Under the pieces are notes generated by a model. The model saw only the letters and a program-made list of their open reading frames with translations. It ran no database searches and had not been told where the DNA came from. A stretch of 30,167 bases of DNA, from positions 1-30,167 of the forward strand of contig JAEXZL010000202.1 of NCBI GenBank assembly GCA_023451395.1, given 5' to 3'. Positions 1-7,137 of this stretch are shown here, in pieces. The position numbers and the translations under genes were made by a program. The first letter of the stretch is position 1. Each line of letters starts with the position of its first letter. The stretch comes from Bacillota bacterium (GTDB lineage Bacteria; Bacillota; Clostridia; Clostridiales; Clostridiaceae).

Positions 1-93
1 AAGTTGATGAGGCAGTGCTTTCAGCAATAAGAGATTATAAAGAGGGAAATTTTAAAGGAGGAACAACCTTAAACTTAGGGATAAAGGAAAGTG
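1..93 (+). repeat. Direct repeat copy 1 (93 bp, perfect)
   Basis: These bases are identical to 424-516. The match begins at the first base of the window, so it probably continues upstream. The offset is 423 bp, a multiple of three, so the reading frame is kept across both copies. The copies diverge right after AAAGTG, which is followed by AGGTAG here and by CCTTAG in the second copy. Confidence 0.95.
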
Positions 94-677
94 AGGTAGT
101 TGGCAGATTTGAGTCTGGCTTTATAGCTGGTGTAGCGTCAGTGAACCCTGAAGCAGCTAAAGGACTTATGCCTTCCAGCGCTAAAACCCATGGAACCTTT
201 GTGAAATATATTAATGATTTCTCAGATCAGAGTAAGGCTAAGGAGGCAGCTAATATGCTCTATAACTCTGGAGCGGATATAATATTCCATGCTGCAGGAG
301 GAGCTGGTGAAGGCTTATTTAAGGCTGCAGAGGAAAAAAAGCTTTTTGCTATAGGAGTAGATTCAGATCAAGCTGCAACACTTCCTCATTATAAAAACGT
401 TATTCTCTTTTCTATGATAAAAAAAGTTGATGAGGCAGTGCTTTCAGCAATAAGAGATTATAAAGAGGGAAATTTTAAAGGAGGAACAACCTTAAACTTA
501 GGGATAAAGGAAAGTGCCTTAGGGATATCTGATACCATTAATGAAAAGGTTACTGATAATGCTAAGGATGTGGCCAAAAGGGCAGAAGAGGAAATAAGAG
601 GAGAAAGTATTATAGTTCCTGCAACTCTAGAGGAACTGCTTAAATTCCAGGCTCCAAACCTTTTGAAGAATAAGTAA
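1..677 (+). CDS. BMP-family nucleoside ABC transporter substrate-binding lipoprotein, C-terminal part, with internal duplication
   Basis: The reading frame is open from base 3 and enters from the left edge, so the N-terminus, including any lipoprotein signal, is missing. The visible C-terminal part matches the Bmp/PnrA/Med family: VVGRFESGFIAGV, a GADIIFHAAGGAGEG segment, AIGVDSDQ, the FKGGT...NLGIKES strand and a closing VPAT-EELLKF. In this family the protein is a lipid-anchored extracytoplasmic receptor delivering purine or pyrimidine nucleosides to a NupOPQ/YufOPQ-type importer, and the three downstream genes are exactly that importer. Oddly, the sequence at the left edge is a second copy of the FKGGT...KES region fused directly to VVGRFESG, out of the normal domain order. 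The encoded protein therefore repeats at least part of one 141-residue segment, or the edge is misassembled. Family assignment is firm; exact ligand is inferred. Confidence 0.88.
   Translation, partial: VDEAVLSAIRDYKEGNFKGGTTLNLGIKESEVVGRFESGFIAGVASVNPEAAKGLMPSSAKTHGTFVKYINDFSDQSKAKEAANMLYNSGADIIFHAAGGAGEGLFKAAEEKKLFAIGVDSDQAATLPHYKNVILFSMIKKVDEAVLSAIRDYKEGNFKGGTTLNLGIKESALGISDTINEKVTDNAKDVAKRAEEEIRGESIIVPATLEELLKFQAPNLLKNK
424..516 (+). repeat. Direct repeat copy 2 (93 bp, perfect)
   Basis: This is the second copy of 1-93, lying in the normal place for this segment of a BMP protein and followed by the usual C-terminal tail. The simplest reading is a tandem duplication of the 423-bp unit 94-516, of which the end of the first copy is visible at 1-93. 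Confidence 0.95.
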
Positions 678-681
678 ACAC

Positions 682-705
682 AGGCTAGAATCATATGTCT
701 AGCCT
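682..705 (+). terminator. Intercistronic hairpin between binding-protein and ATPase genes
   Basis: A perfect 8-bp stem (AGGCTAGA / TCTAGCCT) with an 8-nt loop lies 4 nt after the stop codon and ends about 10 nt before the next Shine-Dalgarno site. There is no U-tract. It more likely stabilises or attenuates the transcript, so that more binding protein than ATPase is made, than fully terminates it. Confidence 0.55.
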
Positions 706-727
706 TCTTATAATAGGAGGGCATTAT

Positions 728-2269
728 ATGGAAAAGGTCATAGAAATGAAAAATATAACAAAAATCTTTCCTGGAACCATAGCTAATGATAATGTGAATT
801 TCGATTTATATAAGGGTGAAATCCATGTTCTCTTAGGAGAAAACGGAGCAGGGAAAACTACTCTGATGAATATTCTCTATGGACTTTACGAGCAAGAGAA
901 GGGGGAGATATATGTTAGAGGAAAGAAATCTAGACTAAGATCTCCTAAAGAAGCAATTAAGCTAGGTATAGGTATGGTTCATCAGCATTTTATGCTAGTG
1001 CATAATTTTACAGTAGCTGAAAATATGATATTGGGAAAGGAGCCTAGAAAAGGCTTAATTAATGATATAAAAAAAGCAGAAAGTGATACCTTAGAGCTTT
1101 CCGATAAATACGGCTTTTACATAAATCCTAAGGATGTCATTGAAGATATGACTGTAGGACAGCAGCAGAAGGTGGAGATTTTAAAGGCCTTATATAGGGG
1201 AGCAGAGATACTGATTTTAGACGAACCAACGGCAGTGCTTACTCCTCAAGAAATAAAAGACCTAGAGAGGATATTAACTAATCTGGTGAAGGAAGGAAAA
1301 TCTATAATACTCATTACTCATAAGCTAAAAGAGGTTAAAAGCATGAGTGACAGAGTAACCATAATAAGAAGAGGAAAAATAATCGATGTAGTAAGAACAG
1401 AAAATGCTGAAATAGAATATTTAGCTGAGCTGATGGTAGGAAGAAAGGTTAATCTTCAGGTGGAAAAAGCCTCTAAGGTTCCTGGAGAGGAAGTGCTTAA
1501 GGTGAGCAACCTAAAGGCACTAGATAGCAGAGGTCTCCCAGCAGTTAAAGAGGTTAGCTTTGATTTAAGAGGGGGAGAAATATTGGCCATTGCAGGAGTG
1601 GACGGAAATGGGCAGTGGGAGCTTGTTGAAGCTATTGCTGGACTTAGAAAGGCAGAAAGAGGAATAATTAAGATTGCTGGAAAGGAAATTACCAATAAAA
1701 GTCCTAGATATATAATAGAAGCGGGTCTTGGCCATATTGCAGAGGATAGACATAAAAGAGGGCTGATTCTTAAATACTCATTGATGGAAAACTCAATTTT
1801 AGGATATCATTACAAGCCACCCTTCTCAAAAGGCATATTTATGAAGTATGACATTATCAGAGATTGGTGTAAAAAGCTCATTAAAGAATACGATGTGAGA
1901 ACACCTAATGAAGAAGTACCAGCAGTAGCTCTATCAGGAGGAAATCAACAGAAGCTTATTATTGCAAGAGAAATAGAAAAAAATCCTGAGGTAATAATTG
2001 CAGCACAGCCTACCAGGGGCCTTGATGTAGGAGCTATTGAATATATTCATAAAAGGCTTGTGGAAGAAAGAGATAAAGGAATTGGGGTGCTGCTTGTATC
2101 CTTAGAGCTTGATGAAATCTTATCTCTTGCAGATAGAATAGCAGTTATTTATGAGGGAAATATTGTTGAAATTCTATCAAGGGAAGAAACAACTGAGCAG
2201 AAGCTTGGAATTTTAATGGCTGGTGGCAGATTAAAAGGAACAGGTTCTGGAGGAGGAAAAAATGAATAA
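728..2269 (+). CDS. Nucleoside ABC transporter ATP-binding protein (two fused ATPase domains)
   Basis: 513 residues, the usual size for YufO/NupO, RbsA and MglA-type proteins with two nucleotide-binding domains in one chain. The first domain has Walker A GENGAGKTT (about residues 37-45), a VGQQQKVEIL signature and Walker B ILILDEPTAVL. The second has a degenerate P-loop (GVDGNGQWE), a canonical LSGGNQQK signature and IIAAQPTRGLD, where the catalytic glutamate is Gln. This asymmetry is typical of the carbohydrate/nucleoside uptake class: one competent ATP site and one degenerate site. I chose the ATG at 728 because AGGAGGG at 715-721 is well spaced from it; an in-frame ATG at 695 lies inside the hairpin and before that site. 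The gene overlaps the next permease by 8 bp, indicating translational coupling. It should act on the cytoplasmic face with the two permeases downstream. Confidence 0.92.
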   Translation: MEKVIEMKNITKIFPGTIANDNVNFDLYKGEIHVLLGENGAGKTTLMNILYGLYEQEKGEIYVRGKKSRLRSPKEAIKLGIGMVHQHFMLVHNFTVAENMILGKEPRKGLINDIKKAESDTLELSDKYGFYINPKDVIEDMTVGQQQKVEILKALYRGAEILILDEPTAVLTPQEIKDLERILTNLVKEGKSIILITHKLKEVKSMSDRVTIIRRGKIIDVVRTENAEIEYLAELMVGRKVNLQVEKASKVPGEEVLKVSNLKALDSRGLPAVKEVSFDLRGGEILAIAGVDGNGQWELVEAIAGLRKAERGIIKIAGKEITNKSPRYIIEAGLGHIAEDRHKRGLILKYSLMENSILGYHYKPPFSKGIFMKYDIIRDWCKKLIKEYDVRTPNEEVPAVALSGGNQQKLIIAREIEKNPEVIIAAQPTRGLDVGAIEYIHKRLVEERDKGIGVLLVSLELDEILSLADRIAVIYEGNIVEILSREETTEQKLGILMAGGRLKGTGSGGGKNE

Positions 2270-3335
2270 AGGGATTAAAATTAACTTCAATAAATACAGG
2301 GGAGGATTAAATTCCGTAGCGGCAATTATCTTAGGACTCCTTATTTCCGTTATCTTTGTGGTTTTATCCTCTAAAAAAGGGGTTATAAATTCTGCCTCCC
2401 TGCTTTTTGAATCTATTTGGAAAGGAAGCTTTGGAACTAGGGATAATCTTATAGAAACCTTTGTGTTTGCCACCCCTCTTATCTTTACAGGTATTGCCCA
2501 TAGTCTGGCCTTTAAAACAGGACTTTTTAATATTGGAGTAGAAGGTCAATTTATAATGGGAATGCTCTTGGGAGCTTTAGTGGGAATAATACCAGGGATA
2601 CCTCCAGTGCTCCATTTGATATTAGTGCTGCTAGCTTCGGCCTTAGGTGGAGCTATTTGGGCAGCTATTCCGGGCTTTTTAAAGGCTAGGACAGGAAGTA
2701 ATGAAGTAGTGAATACAATTATGATGAATTTTATAGCCATGTATTTATCTAACTACATAGTAAACTTAGTAAAGGCTCCAGGCTCCGAGGCAACTCCTTT
2801 AATTAAAAAAAGTGCATTTCTTCCCAGATTTTTAGGGAGTCAATATAGGCTAAGTATAGGGATATTTATAGCACTTATCTTTGTGATATTAGTTTATATT
2901 CTTATCTGGAAGACTACTATAGGCTATGAGCTCAGAGCTGTGGGTTTTAATATTTTTGCATCAGAATATGGAGGTATAAACATAAAAAAGAATATTATTC
3001 TTGCTATGGCTTTATCCGGTTTAATTGCAGGTCTAGGTGGAGGAGTTCATATTGCAGGGGTGCAGCATCAAGCTTTTAAGCTATTCGGTTTTCCAGGCTT
3101 TGGTATGGATGGAATTGCTGTAGCTCTGGTTGCTAAGAGCAATCCCTTTGGGGTGATATTTTCTGCAATACTCTTTGGAGCCTTAAATTTAAGTTCTGGA
3201 ACCTTGATGCTAAACGGTATATCTAAAGCTGTGTCATACCTTATTCAAGGAACAGTTATTCTCTTTATTGCAGCAGAACATATATATCGCTTTATAGGAG
3301 AAAGAAAGAAGAAGGAGGTTATAAAGCATGAGTAG
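2262..3335 (+). CDS. Nucleoside ABC transporter permease 1 (YufP/NupP-like)
   Basis: 357 residues with a series of hydrophobic segments, belonging to the BPD_transp_2 family used by ribose and nucleoside importers. Recognisable landmarks are FNIGVEGQFIMG near residue 90, the cytoplasmic ARTGSNEVVNTIMMNF loop, and YELRAVGFN with ALSGLIAGLGG in the second half. It would form half of the membrane channel. Its ATG overlaps the end of the ATPase gene and its end overlaps the next permease by 8 bp, so the three are one operon and probably translated in fixed ratio. The substrate is inferred from the BMP-type receptor, not from this protein. Confidence 0.9.
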   Translation: MNKGIKINFNKYRGGLNSVAAIILGLLISVIFVVLSSKKGVINSASLLFESIWKGSFGTRDNLIETFVFATPLIFTGIAHSLAFKTGLFNIGVEGQFIMGMLLGALVGIIPGIPPVLHLILVLLASALGGAIWAAIPGFLKARTGSNEVVNTIMMNFIAMYLSNYIVNLVKAPGSEATPLIKKSAFLPRFLGSQYRLSIGIFIALIFVILVYILIWKTTIGYELRAVGFNIFASEYGGINIKKNIILAMALSGLIAGLGGGVHIAGVQHQAFKLFGFPGFGMDGIAVALVAKSNPFGVIFSAILFGALNLSSGTLMLNGISKAVSYLIQGTVILFIAAEHIYRFIGERKKKEVIKHE

Positions 3336-4278
3336 TGATGTAGGGGTTACAATTATTGGACTTATTACGGCTACCTTAAGATTATCCACACCACTTATCT
3401 TTGCAGCTTTAGGAGGAGTCTTTTCTGAAAGAGCGGGAGTTGTTAATATTGCTTTGGAGGGAATAATGACTGCTGGAGCCTTCTTTGGTGTCCTTGGATC
3501 CTATTTAACTGGAAGCCCTTGGCTAGGAATAATTTTTGCAATACTGGGAGGGATGTTGTTTGCAGCTATCCATGCTTTTCTAAGTATTAATTTGCAGGCA
3601 GATCAGGTAGTTTCTGGTGTAGGAATAAATATATTTTCTTCTGCTTTTGTGGGCTTTCTCCTTTATGTTTTTTTTGGAAATCCCTCTCAATCTAGTTCTG
3701 TAGCTTCTGTTCCTTATCCCAAAGACCTCTTTCTTAATATGCCTTTAGTTGGAAATACCTTCATAGGAACCATATTAGCGGATTTAAACTATTTTGTGTG
3801 GCTTGCCTTTATATTTGTAGTTATTTCTACCTTCATCTTTAATAAAACTCCTTTAGGCCTTAGAATAAAGGCAGTGGGAGAGCATCCTAAGGCAGCTGAT
3901 ACCCTAGGCATAAGTGTTTATGGAGTGAGATATTTTTCGGTGCTTATGTCAGGTTTATTAGGAGGGCTAGGAGGAGCTACCCTTTCCATAGGATTATTGA
4001 GCTCCTATAGGGAAAACATGGTTAGCGGAAGAGGCTACATCGCTTTAGCAGCGGTGATTTTTGGTAATTGGAAGCCTAAAAATGCCATGATAGCATGCCT
4101 TCTTTTTGGCTTTGCAGAAGCACTGCAGCTAACGGCTCAAGGTTTTGCTTTTAAACTTCCTCAAGAGTTTTATGCTGCTTTCCCTTATATCCTTACAATG
4201 CTTGTACTTATTGGGATTGTAGGTAAGACACAGGCTCCTGCTGCAGATGGCATTCCTTATAAAAAGGGTGAAAGGTAG
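3328..4278 (+). CDS. Nucleoside ABC transporter permease 2 (YufQ/NupQ-like)
   Basis: 316 residues, shorter than its partner as is usual for the second permease of this class. The N-terminal half has ALGGVFSERAGVVNIALEG, a hallmark of the YufQ type, followed by hydrophobic segments, LGLRIKAVGEHPKAADTLG in the cytoplasmic loop and LSGLLGGLGG. A good Shine-Dalgarno site (AAGGAGG) sits in the 3' end of the preceding gene. It is the last gene of the transporter operon; only a weak 6-bp dyad follows before the rpoN promoter, so some read-through into rpoN is possible. Confidence 0.9.
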   Translation: MSSDVGVTIIGLITATLRLSTPLIFAALGGVFSERAGVVNIALEGIMTAGAFFGVLGSYLTGSPWLGIIFAILGGMLFAAIHAFLSINLQADQVVSGVGINIFSSAFVGFLLYVFFGNPSQSSSVASVPYPKDLFLNMPLVGNTFIGTILADLNYFVWLAFIFVVISTFIFNKTPLGLRIKAVGEHPKAADTLGISVYGVRYFSVLMSGLLGGLGGATLSIGLLSSYRENMVSGRGYIALAAVIFGNWKPKNAMIACLLFGFAEALQLTAQGFAFKLPQEFYAAFPYILTMLVLIGIVGKTQAPAADGIPYKKGER

Positions 4279-4297
4279 AATATTTAGGTATATTTTT

Positions 4298-4326
4298 GCT
4301 ATACCATCAGACAACTATGATATAAT
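4298..4326 (+). promoter_or_regulatory. Extended -10 promoter for rpoN
   Basis: TATGATATAAT at 4316-4326 gives a consensus TATAAT (4321-4326) preceded by TGn, the extended -10 form. The -35 region is poor, as expected for extended -10 promoters. The predicted start near 4333 leaves a leader of about 30 nt to the rpoN ATG. The same 11-mer occurs upstream of eno. Confidence 0.6.
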
Positions 4327-4362
4327 AGCTATATACATTATGGATTGAATGGTGATAAGCAA

Positions 4363-5739
4363 ATGAAATTAGATTATAATTTAGCTCTTACCCAAGAGCA
4401 GAAACTTGTGATGACACAGTCTATGCAGTTATCAATTAAGCTGCTTCAGATGTCAACCATGGAATTAAAAGAGTATATAGATAAAGAGTTCTCAGAAAAT
4501 CCTACTCTAGAGGCAAAGTATGAAGTGCCTGAAGAAGATTTTGGACCAAGGGATAAGTTTGACTATAAAGAAATGGTTAAGTATTTTGAGTTTGATAATT
4601 ATGGATCTCAAAGCTATTCAAGCTATGATGAAGACTCGGATATTTCACCCTTTACCTTTATAAGCAATAAAAAATCCCTAAAGGAATATCTTCAGGAGCA
4701 GCTGGTAGAGGCTGGAAATGATAGAGAGCTTTTAGCACTATGCAATTATTTAATTGAGGATATAGATGAGAGAGGATATATAATAACCTCTTATAAAGAT
4801 ATTAGTAGTGAGCTTCAGCTTTCTGAAGAAAAAGTATTAAAAGCTCTTTCAATTGTTCAAAGCCTAGACCCACCAGGGATAGGAGCATCAGATTTAACAG
4901 AATGTCTTGAACTTCAGCTTAAGAGAAAAGGCTACAAGGATGAAAAGTTATTTAAGCTTCTTAAGGAACATCTAGAGGATTTAGCTGATAACAGATATCT
5001 TCAAATAGCAAAGTCATTAGGAATTACTCCTCAAGAGGCTCAAAGTCTTGGAGATATTATAAAAACCTTAGAGCCAAAGCCTTCTAGAGGCTTTTATACT
5101 GGTGAGGATACAAAGTATATAATACCTGATGCTTATATTAAAAAGCTTCAAGGGGAATATATAATTATTATGAATGATAGTGTTCTTCCAAAGCTGTCAG
5201 TGAATCCCTTATATAAGGAGATTATTTTAGCAGATAAAAATAAGGATGCCGCTGAATATGTTAAGGAGAAACTGGATTCTGCCATGTTTCTAATTAAAAG
5301 CATCGAAAGTAGAAGAAGCACTTTATACCGTGTCTTAGAAAGGATAGTAGAGAGACAAAAAAGCTATTTTGAGCAAGGTGATGAATATTTAAAGCCTATG
5401 ACCCTTAAAGACATAGCAGGAGATATAGGAGTACATGAATCCACCGTAAGCAGAGCTATAAGAGATAAATTTATTCTCACTGAAAGAAAAACCATAAAAA
5501 TAAAGGATCTTTTTGCTACCGGTATTCAAAGAACCAGCTCCAGTGAAGATGTAGCTGTGGTTAATATTAAAAAGACCATAAAGGATCTTATTGATGCAGA
5601 GGATAAGGCTAAACCACTATCAGATCAGATTATCTGTGATGCTTTAAATAAGATGCAATATGATATTTCCAGAAGAACTGTAGCAAAATATAGAGAGGAG
5701 CTTGGTATAAAAAGCTCTAGTAAAAGAAAGAGATTTTAA
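4363..5739 (+). CDS. rpoN: RNA polymerase sigma-54 factor
   Basis: 458 residues in the classical layout. The glutamine-rich region I (LALTQEQKLVMTQSMQLSIK) interacts with activators and core. An acidic spacer follows, then the core-binding domain (LEPKPSRGFY, IIPDAYIKK), the helix-turn-helix region (LKDIAGDIGVHESTVSRAI), and the diagnostic RpoN box SRRTVAKYRE at residues 436-445. I place the start at the ATG at 4363, preceded by GGTGAT, rather than the in-frame TTG at 4345. Sigma-54 directs transcription from -24/-12 promoters with an enhancer-binding ATPase; no such activator is encoded here, so its targets lie elsewhere. Location just upstream of the cggR-glycolysis cluster is, to my knowledge, a common clostridial order. 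Confidence 0.95.
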   Translation: MKLDYNLALTQEQKLVMTQSMQLSIKLLQMSTMELKEYIDKEFSENPTLEAKYEVPEEDFGPRDKFDYKEMVKYFEFDNYGSQSYSSYDEDSDISPFTFISNKKSLKEYLQEQLVEAGNDRELLALCNYLIEDIDERGYIITSYKDISSELQLSEEKVLKALSIVQSLDPPGIGASDLTECLELQLKRKGYKDEKLFKLLKEHLEDLADNRYLQIAKSLGITPQEAQSLGDIIKTLEPKPSRGFYTGEDTKYIIPDAYIKKLQGEYIIIMNDSVLPKLSVNPLYKEIILADKNKDAAEYVKEKLDSAMFLIKSIESRRSTLYRVLERIVERQKSYFEQGDEYLKPMTLKDIAGDIGVHESTVSRAIRDKFILTERKTIKIKDLFATGIQRTSSSEDVAVVNIKKTIKDLIDAEDKAKPLSDQIICDALNKMQYDISRRTVAKYREELGIKSSSKRKRF

Positions 5740-5775
5740 CGTATAATCCCATAGATTATACGTTATTATTTTGCT
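5738..5775 (+). terminator. Rho-independent terminator after rpoN
   Basis: A perfect 10-bp AT-rich stem (AACGTATAAT / ATTATACGTT) with a 7-nt loop begins in the stop codon and is followed by ATTATTTTG. The stem is weak in GC, so termination may be partial. Confidence 0.6.
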
Positions 5776-5816
5776 TATAAAAGGGAGTAATTGACAAAAT
5801 GTTTACTTAATTAACC

Positions 5817-5845
5817 TTTAACTCAGTAAAGTATAGTGTTATCAT
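5817..5845 (+). promoter_or_regulatory. Candidate promoter of gap1
   Basis: TTTAAC at 5817-5822, 17 nt, then TATCAT at 5840-5845, with TGT just before the -10 (extended form). The predicted start near 5852 would leave a leader of about 64 nt. A perfect TTGACA at 5791-5796 has no matching -10 at the right distance, so I do not use it. Confidence 0.4.
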
Positions 5846-5915
5846 TATTAATAAATTAATAGCTTTCAGAGAATACTAATTAATGCTTAAAATAAAATTC
5901 AGGAGGTAATATTAT

Positions 5916-6929
5916 ATGGTTAAGGTTGGAATAAACGGTTTTGGAAGAATTGGCAGAAATGTTTTTAAGGCACTTCTTAAAAATTATCCAGGCCAAGTAG
6001 AAGTTGTAGCTATAAATGATTTAACTGATGCTAAGACTTTGGCACATTTATTAACATATGATTCCCTCTTTGGTAAATATGATAAAGATGTTAGCTACAG
6101 TGATAGCTCTATCACTGTAGATGGCAGAGAAATAAAAATATTTGCAGAAAGGGATCCTAAAAATATTCCATGGAGTACTGTGGAAGCAGAAATAGTAATT
6201 GAGTCTACTGGCTTCTTCACTGATGGAGAAAAGGCAAAGGCTCACATGGATCAGGGTACTGTAAAGAAGGTAATAATCTCTGCCCCAGCAAAAAATGAGG
6301 ATATTACAATAGTTTTAGGGGTTAATGATGATTTATATGATCCTGCAAAGCATAATATAATATCCAATGCATCATGTACTACAAACTGTTTAGCTCCTTT
6401 TGCAAAGGTTCTTCAGGAGAAGTTTGGAATTAAAAAAGGCTTAATGACAACAATTCACTCCTATACTAATGATCAGAAGATATTAGATGCTCCTCATAAG
6501 GATCTAAGAAGGGCCAGAGCAGCAGCTGAATCTATGATTCCCACAACTACAGGAGCTGCTAAAGCTGTTGCCTTAGTATTGCCAGAACTAAAAGGAAAAT
6601 TAAATGGTTTTTCTTTAAGAGTTCCTACTCCTACAGTTTCCTGCACAGACTTAGTTGCTGAGCTTGAAAGGGATGTGACAGTAGAAGAGGTTAATGGAGC
6701 TTTAAAGGAAGCATCAGAAACCTATCTAAAAGGAATACTTGGCTATGAGGAAGCGCCTCTGGTATCCATGGACTTCAGAGGAGATGAGAGGTCATCGATA
6801 ATTGATGCCTTATCCACAATGCTAATTGGTGGAAATATGGTGAAGGTTGTAGCTTGGTATGATAATGAATGGGGATATTCCAATAGATTAGCAGATTTAA
6901 CTGCTAAGGTTGGGAAAAGCCTCAAATAG
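5916..6929 (+). CDS. gap: Glyceraldehyde-3-phosphate dehydrogenase, first paralogue
   Basis: 337 residues, full length. The Rossmann motif GINGFGRIGR opens the protein, the catalytic cysteine is C154 in SNASCTTNCLAP, the base H181 lies in TTIHSYTNDQ, and the protein ends with WYDNEWGYSNR. The NDLTD segment at 34-38, with Asp35, favours NAD over NADP. It converts glyceraldehyde-3-phosphate, NAD and phosphate to 1,3-bisphosphoglycerate in the cytosol. AGGAGG at 5901-5906 precedes the ATG. It resembles the Bacillus GapA/GapB type more than gap2 does: HKDLRRARAAAES here versus the two-residue longer HPKGDLRRARAAAVN there. It stands alone between two terminators, upstream of cggR, so it is probably regulated apart from the CggR operon. 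Whether it serves glycolysis or gluconeogenesis cannot be read from sequence. Confidence 0.93.
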   Translation: MVKVGINGFGRIGRNVFKALLKNYPGQVEVVAINDLTDAKTLAHLLTYDSLFGKYDKDVSYSDSSITVDGREIKIFAERDPKNIPWSTVEAEIVIESTGFFTDGEKAKAHMDQGTVKKVIISAPAKNEDITIVLGVNDDLYDPAKHNIISNASCTTNCLAPFAKVLQEKFGIKKGLMTTIHSYTNDQKILDAPHKDLRRARAAAESMIPTTTGAAKAVALVLPELKGKLNGFSLRVPTPTVSCTDLVAELERDVTVEEVNGALKEASETYLKGILGYEEAPLVSMDFRGDERSSIIDALSTMLIGGNMVKVVAWYDNEWGYSNRLADLTAKVGKSLK

Positions 6930-6952
6930 GGAAAATAGGTATTTATTTATGA

Positions 6953-6998
6953 AAAAGGACCTGGAAATATAGTTTTAAATTATAGACCAGGTCCTTTT
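6953..6998 (+). terminator. Terminator after gap1
   Basis: A perfect 12-bp stem (AAAAGGACCTGG / CCAGGTCCTTTT) with a 22-nt loop, ending in a T-run that forms part of the stem. An 8-T run follows at 7021-7028. It separates gap1 from the cggR operon, and by symmetry may also work on the other strand. Confidence 0.75.
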
Positions 6999-7048
6999 AC
7001 AAAAGTTTGTAATAAATAATTTTTTTTTGAAAAATCCAATAAAGCCTC

Positions 7049-7077
7049 TTTTAAAAATGAAGATGATAGTTTATAAT
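7049..7077 (+). promoter_or_regulatory. Candidate promoter of the cggR operon
   Basis: TATAAT at 7072-7077 with a weak TTTTAA -35 at 7049-7054 and a 17-nt spacer. The predicted start near 7084 places the CggR-type operator immediately downstream of +1, the arrangement described for Bacillus subtilis cggR-gapA. Confidence 0.55.
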
Positions 7078-7084
7078 AATGATT

Positions 7085-7121
7085 GTGGGACATAAAAAAA
7101 TATAGTGGGACATTTAAAGAC
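7085..7121 (+). promoter_or_regulatory. CggR operator (tandem GTGGGACAT repeats)
   Basis: GTGGGACAT occurs perfectly at 7085-7093 and 7105-7113, 20 bp apart. The B. subtilis CggR operator is two CGGGAC-N6-TGTC half-units with a 4-nt gap, also a 20-bp period. Here TGGGAC replaces CGGGAC in both units, and the second unit continues with N6-AGAC at 7118-7121; the first has AAAT in the corresponding place. Position between promoter and cggR start fits autorepression relieved by a sugar phosphate (fructose-1,6-bisphosphate in Bacillus). Confidence 0.8.
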
Positions 7122-7137
7122 CAAAGGAGTGCTTATC

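Noticed and set aside
695..727. Longer N-terminus for the ATPase gene from ATG 695
   Set aside because: That start lies inside the intercistronic hairpin and ahead of the clear AGGAGGG site that serves ATG 728.
5791..5796. Perfect TTGACA as the -35 of gap1
   Set aside because: No -10-like hexamer occurs 16-18 nt downstream; the better candidate is the extended -10 at 5837-5845.
7105..7137. GTG 7105 as the cggR start
   Set aside because: It falls within the second operator repeat, has no ribosome site, and adds residues absent from related proteins.
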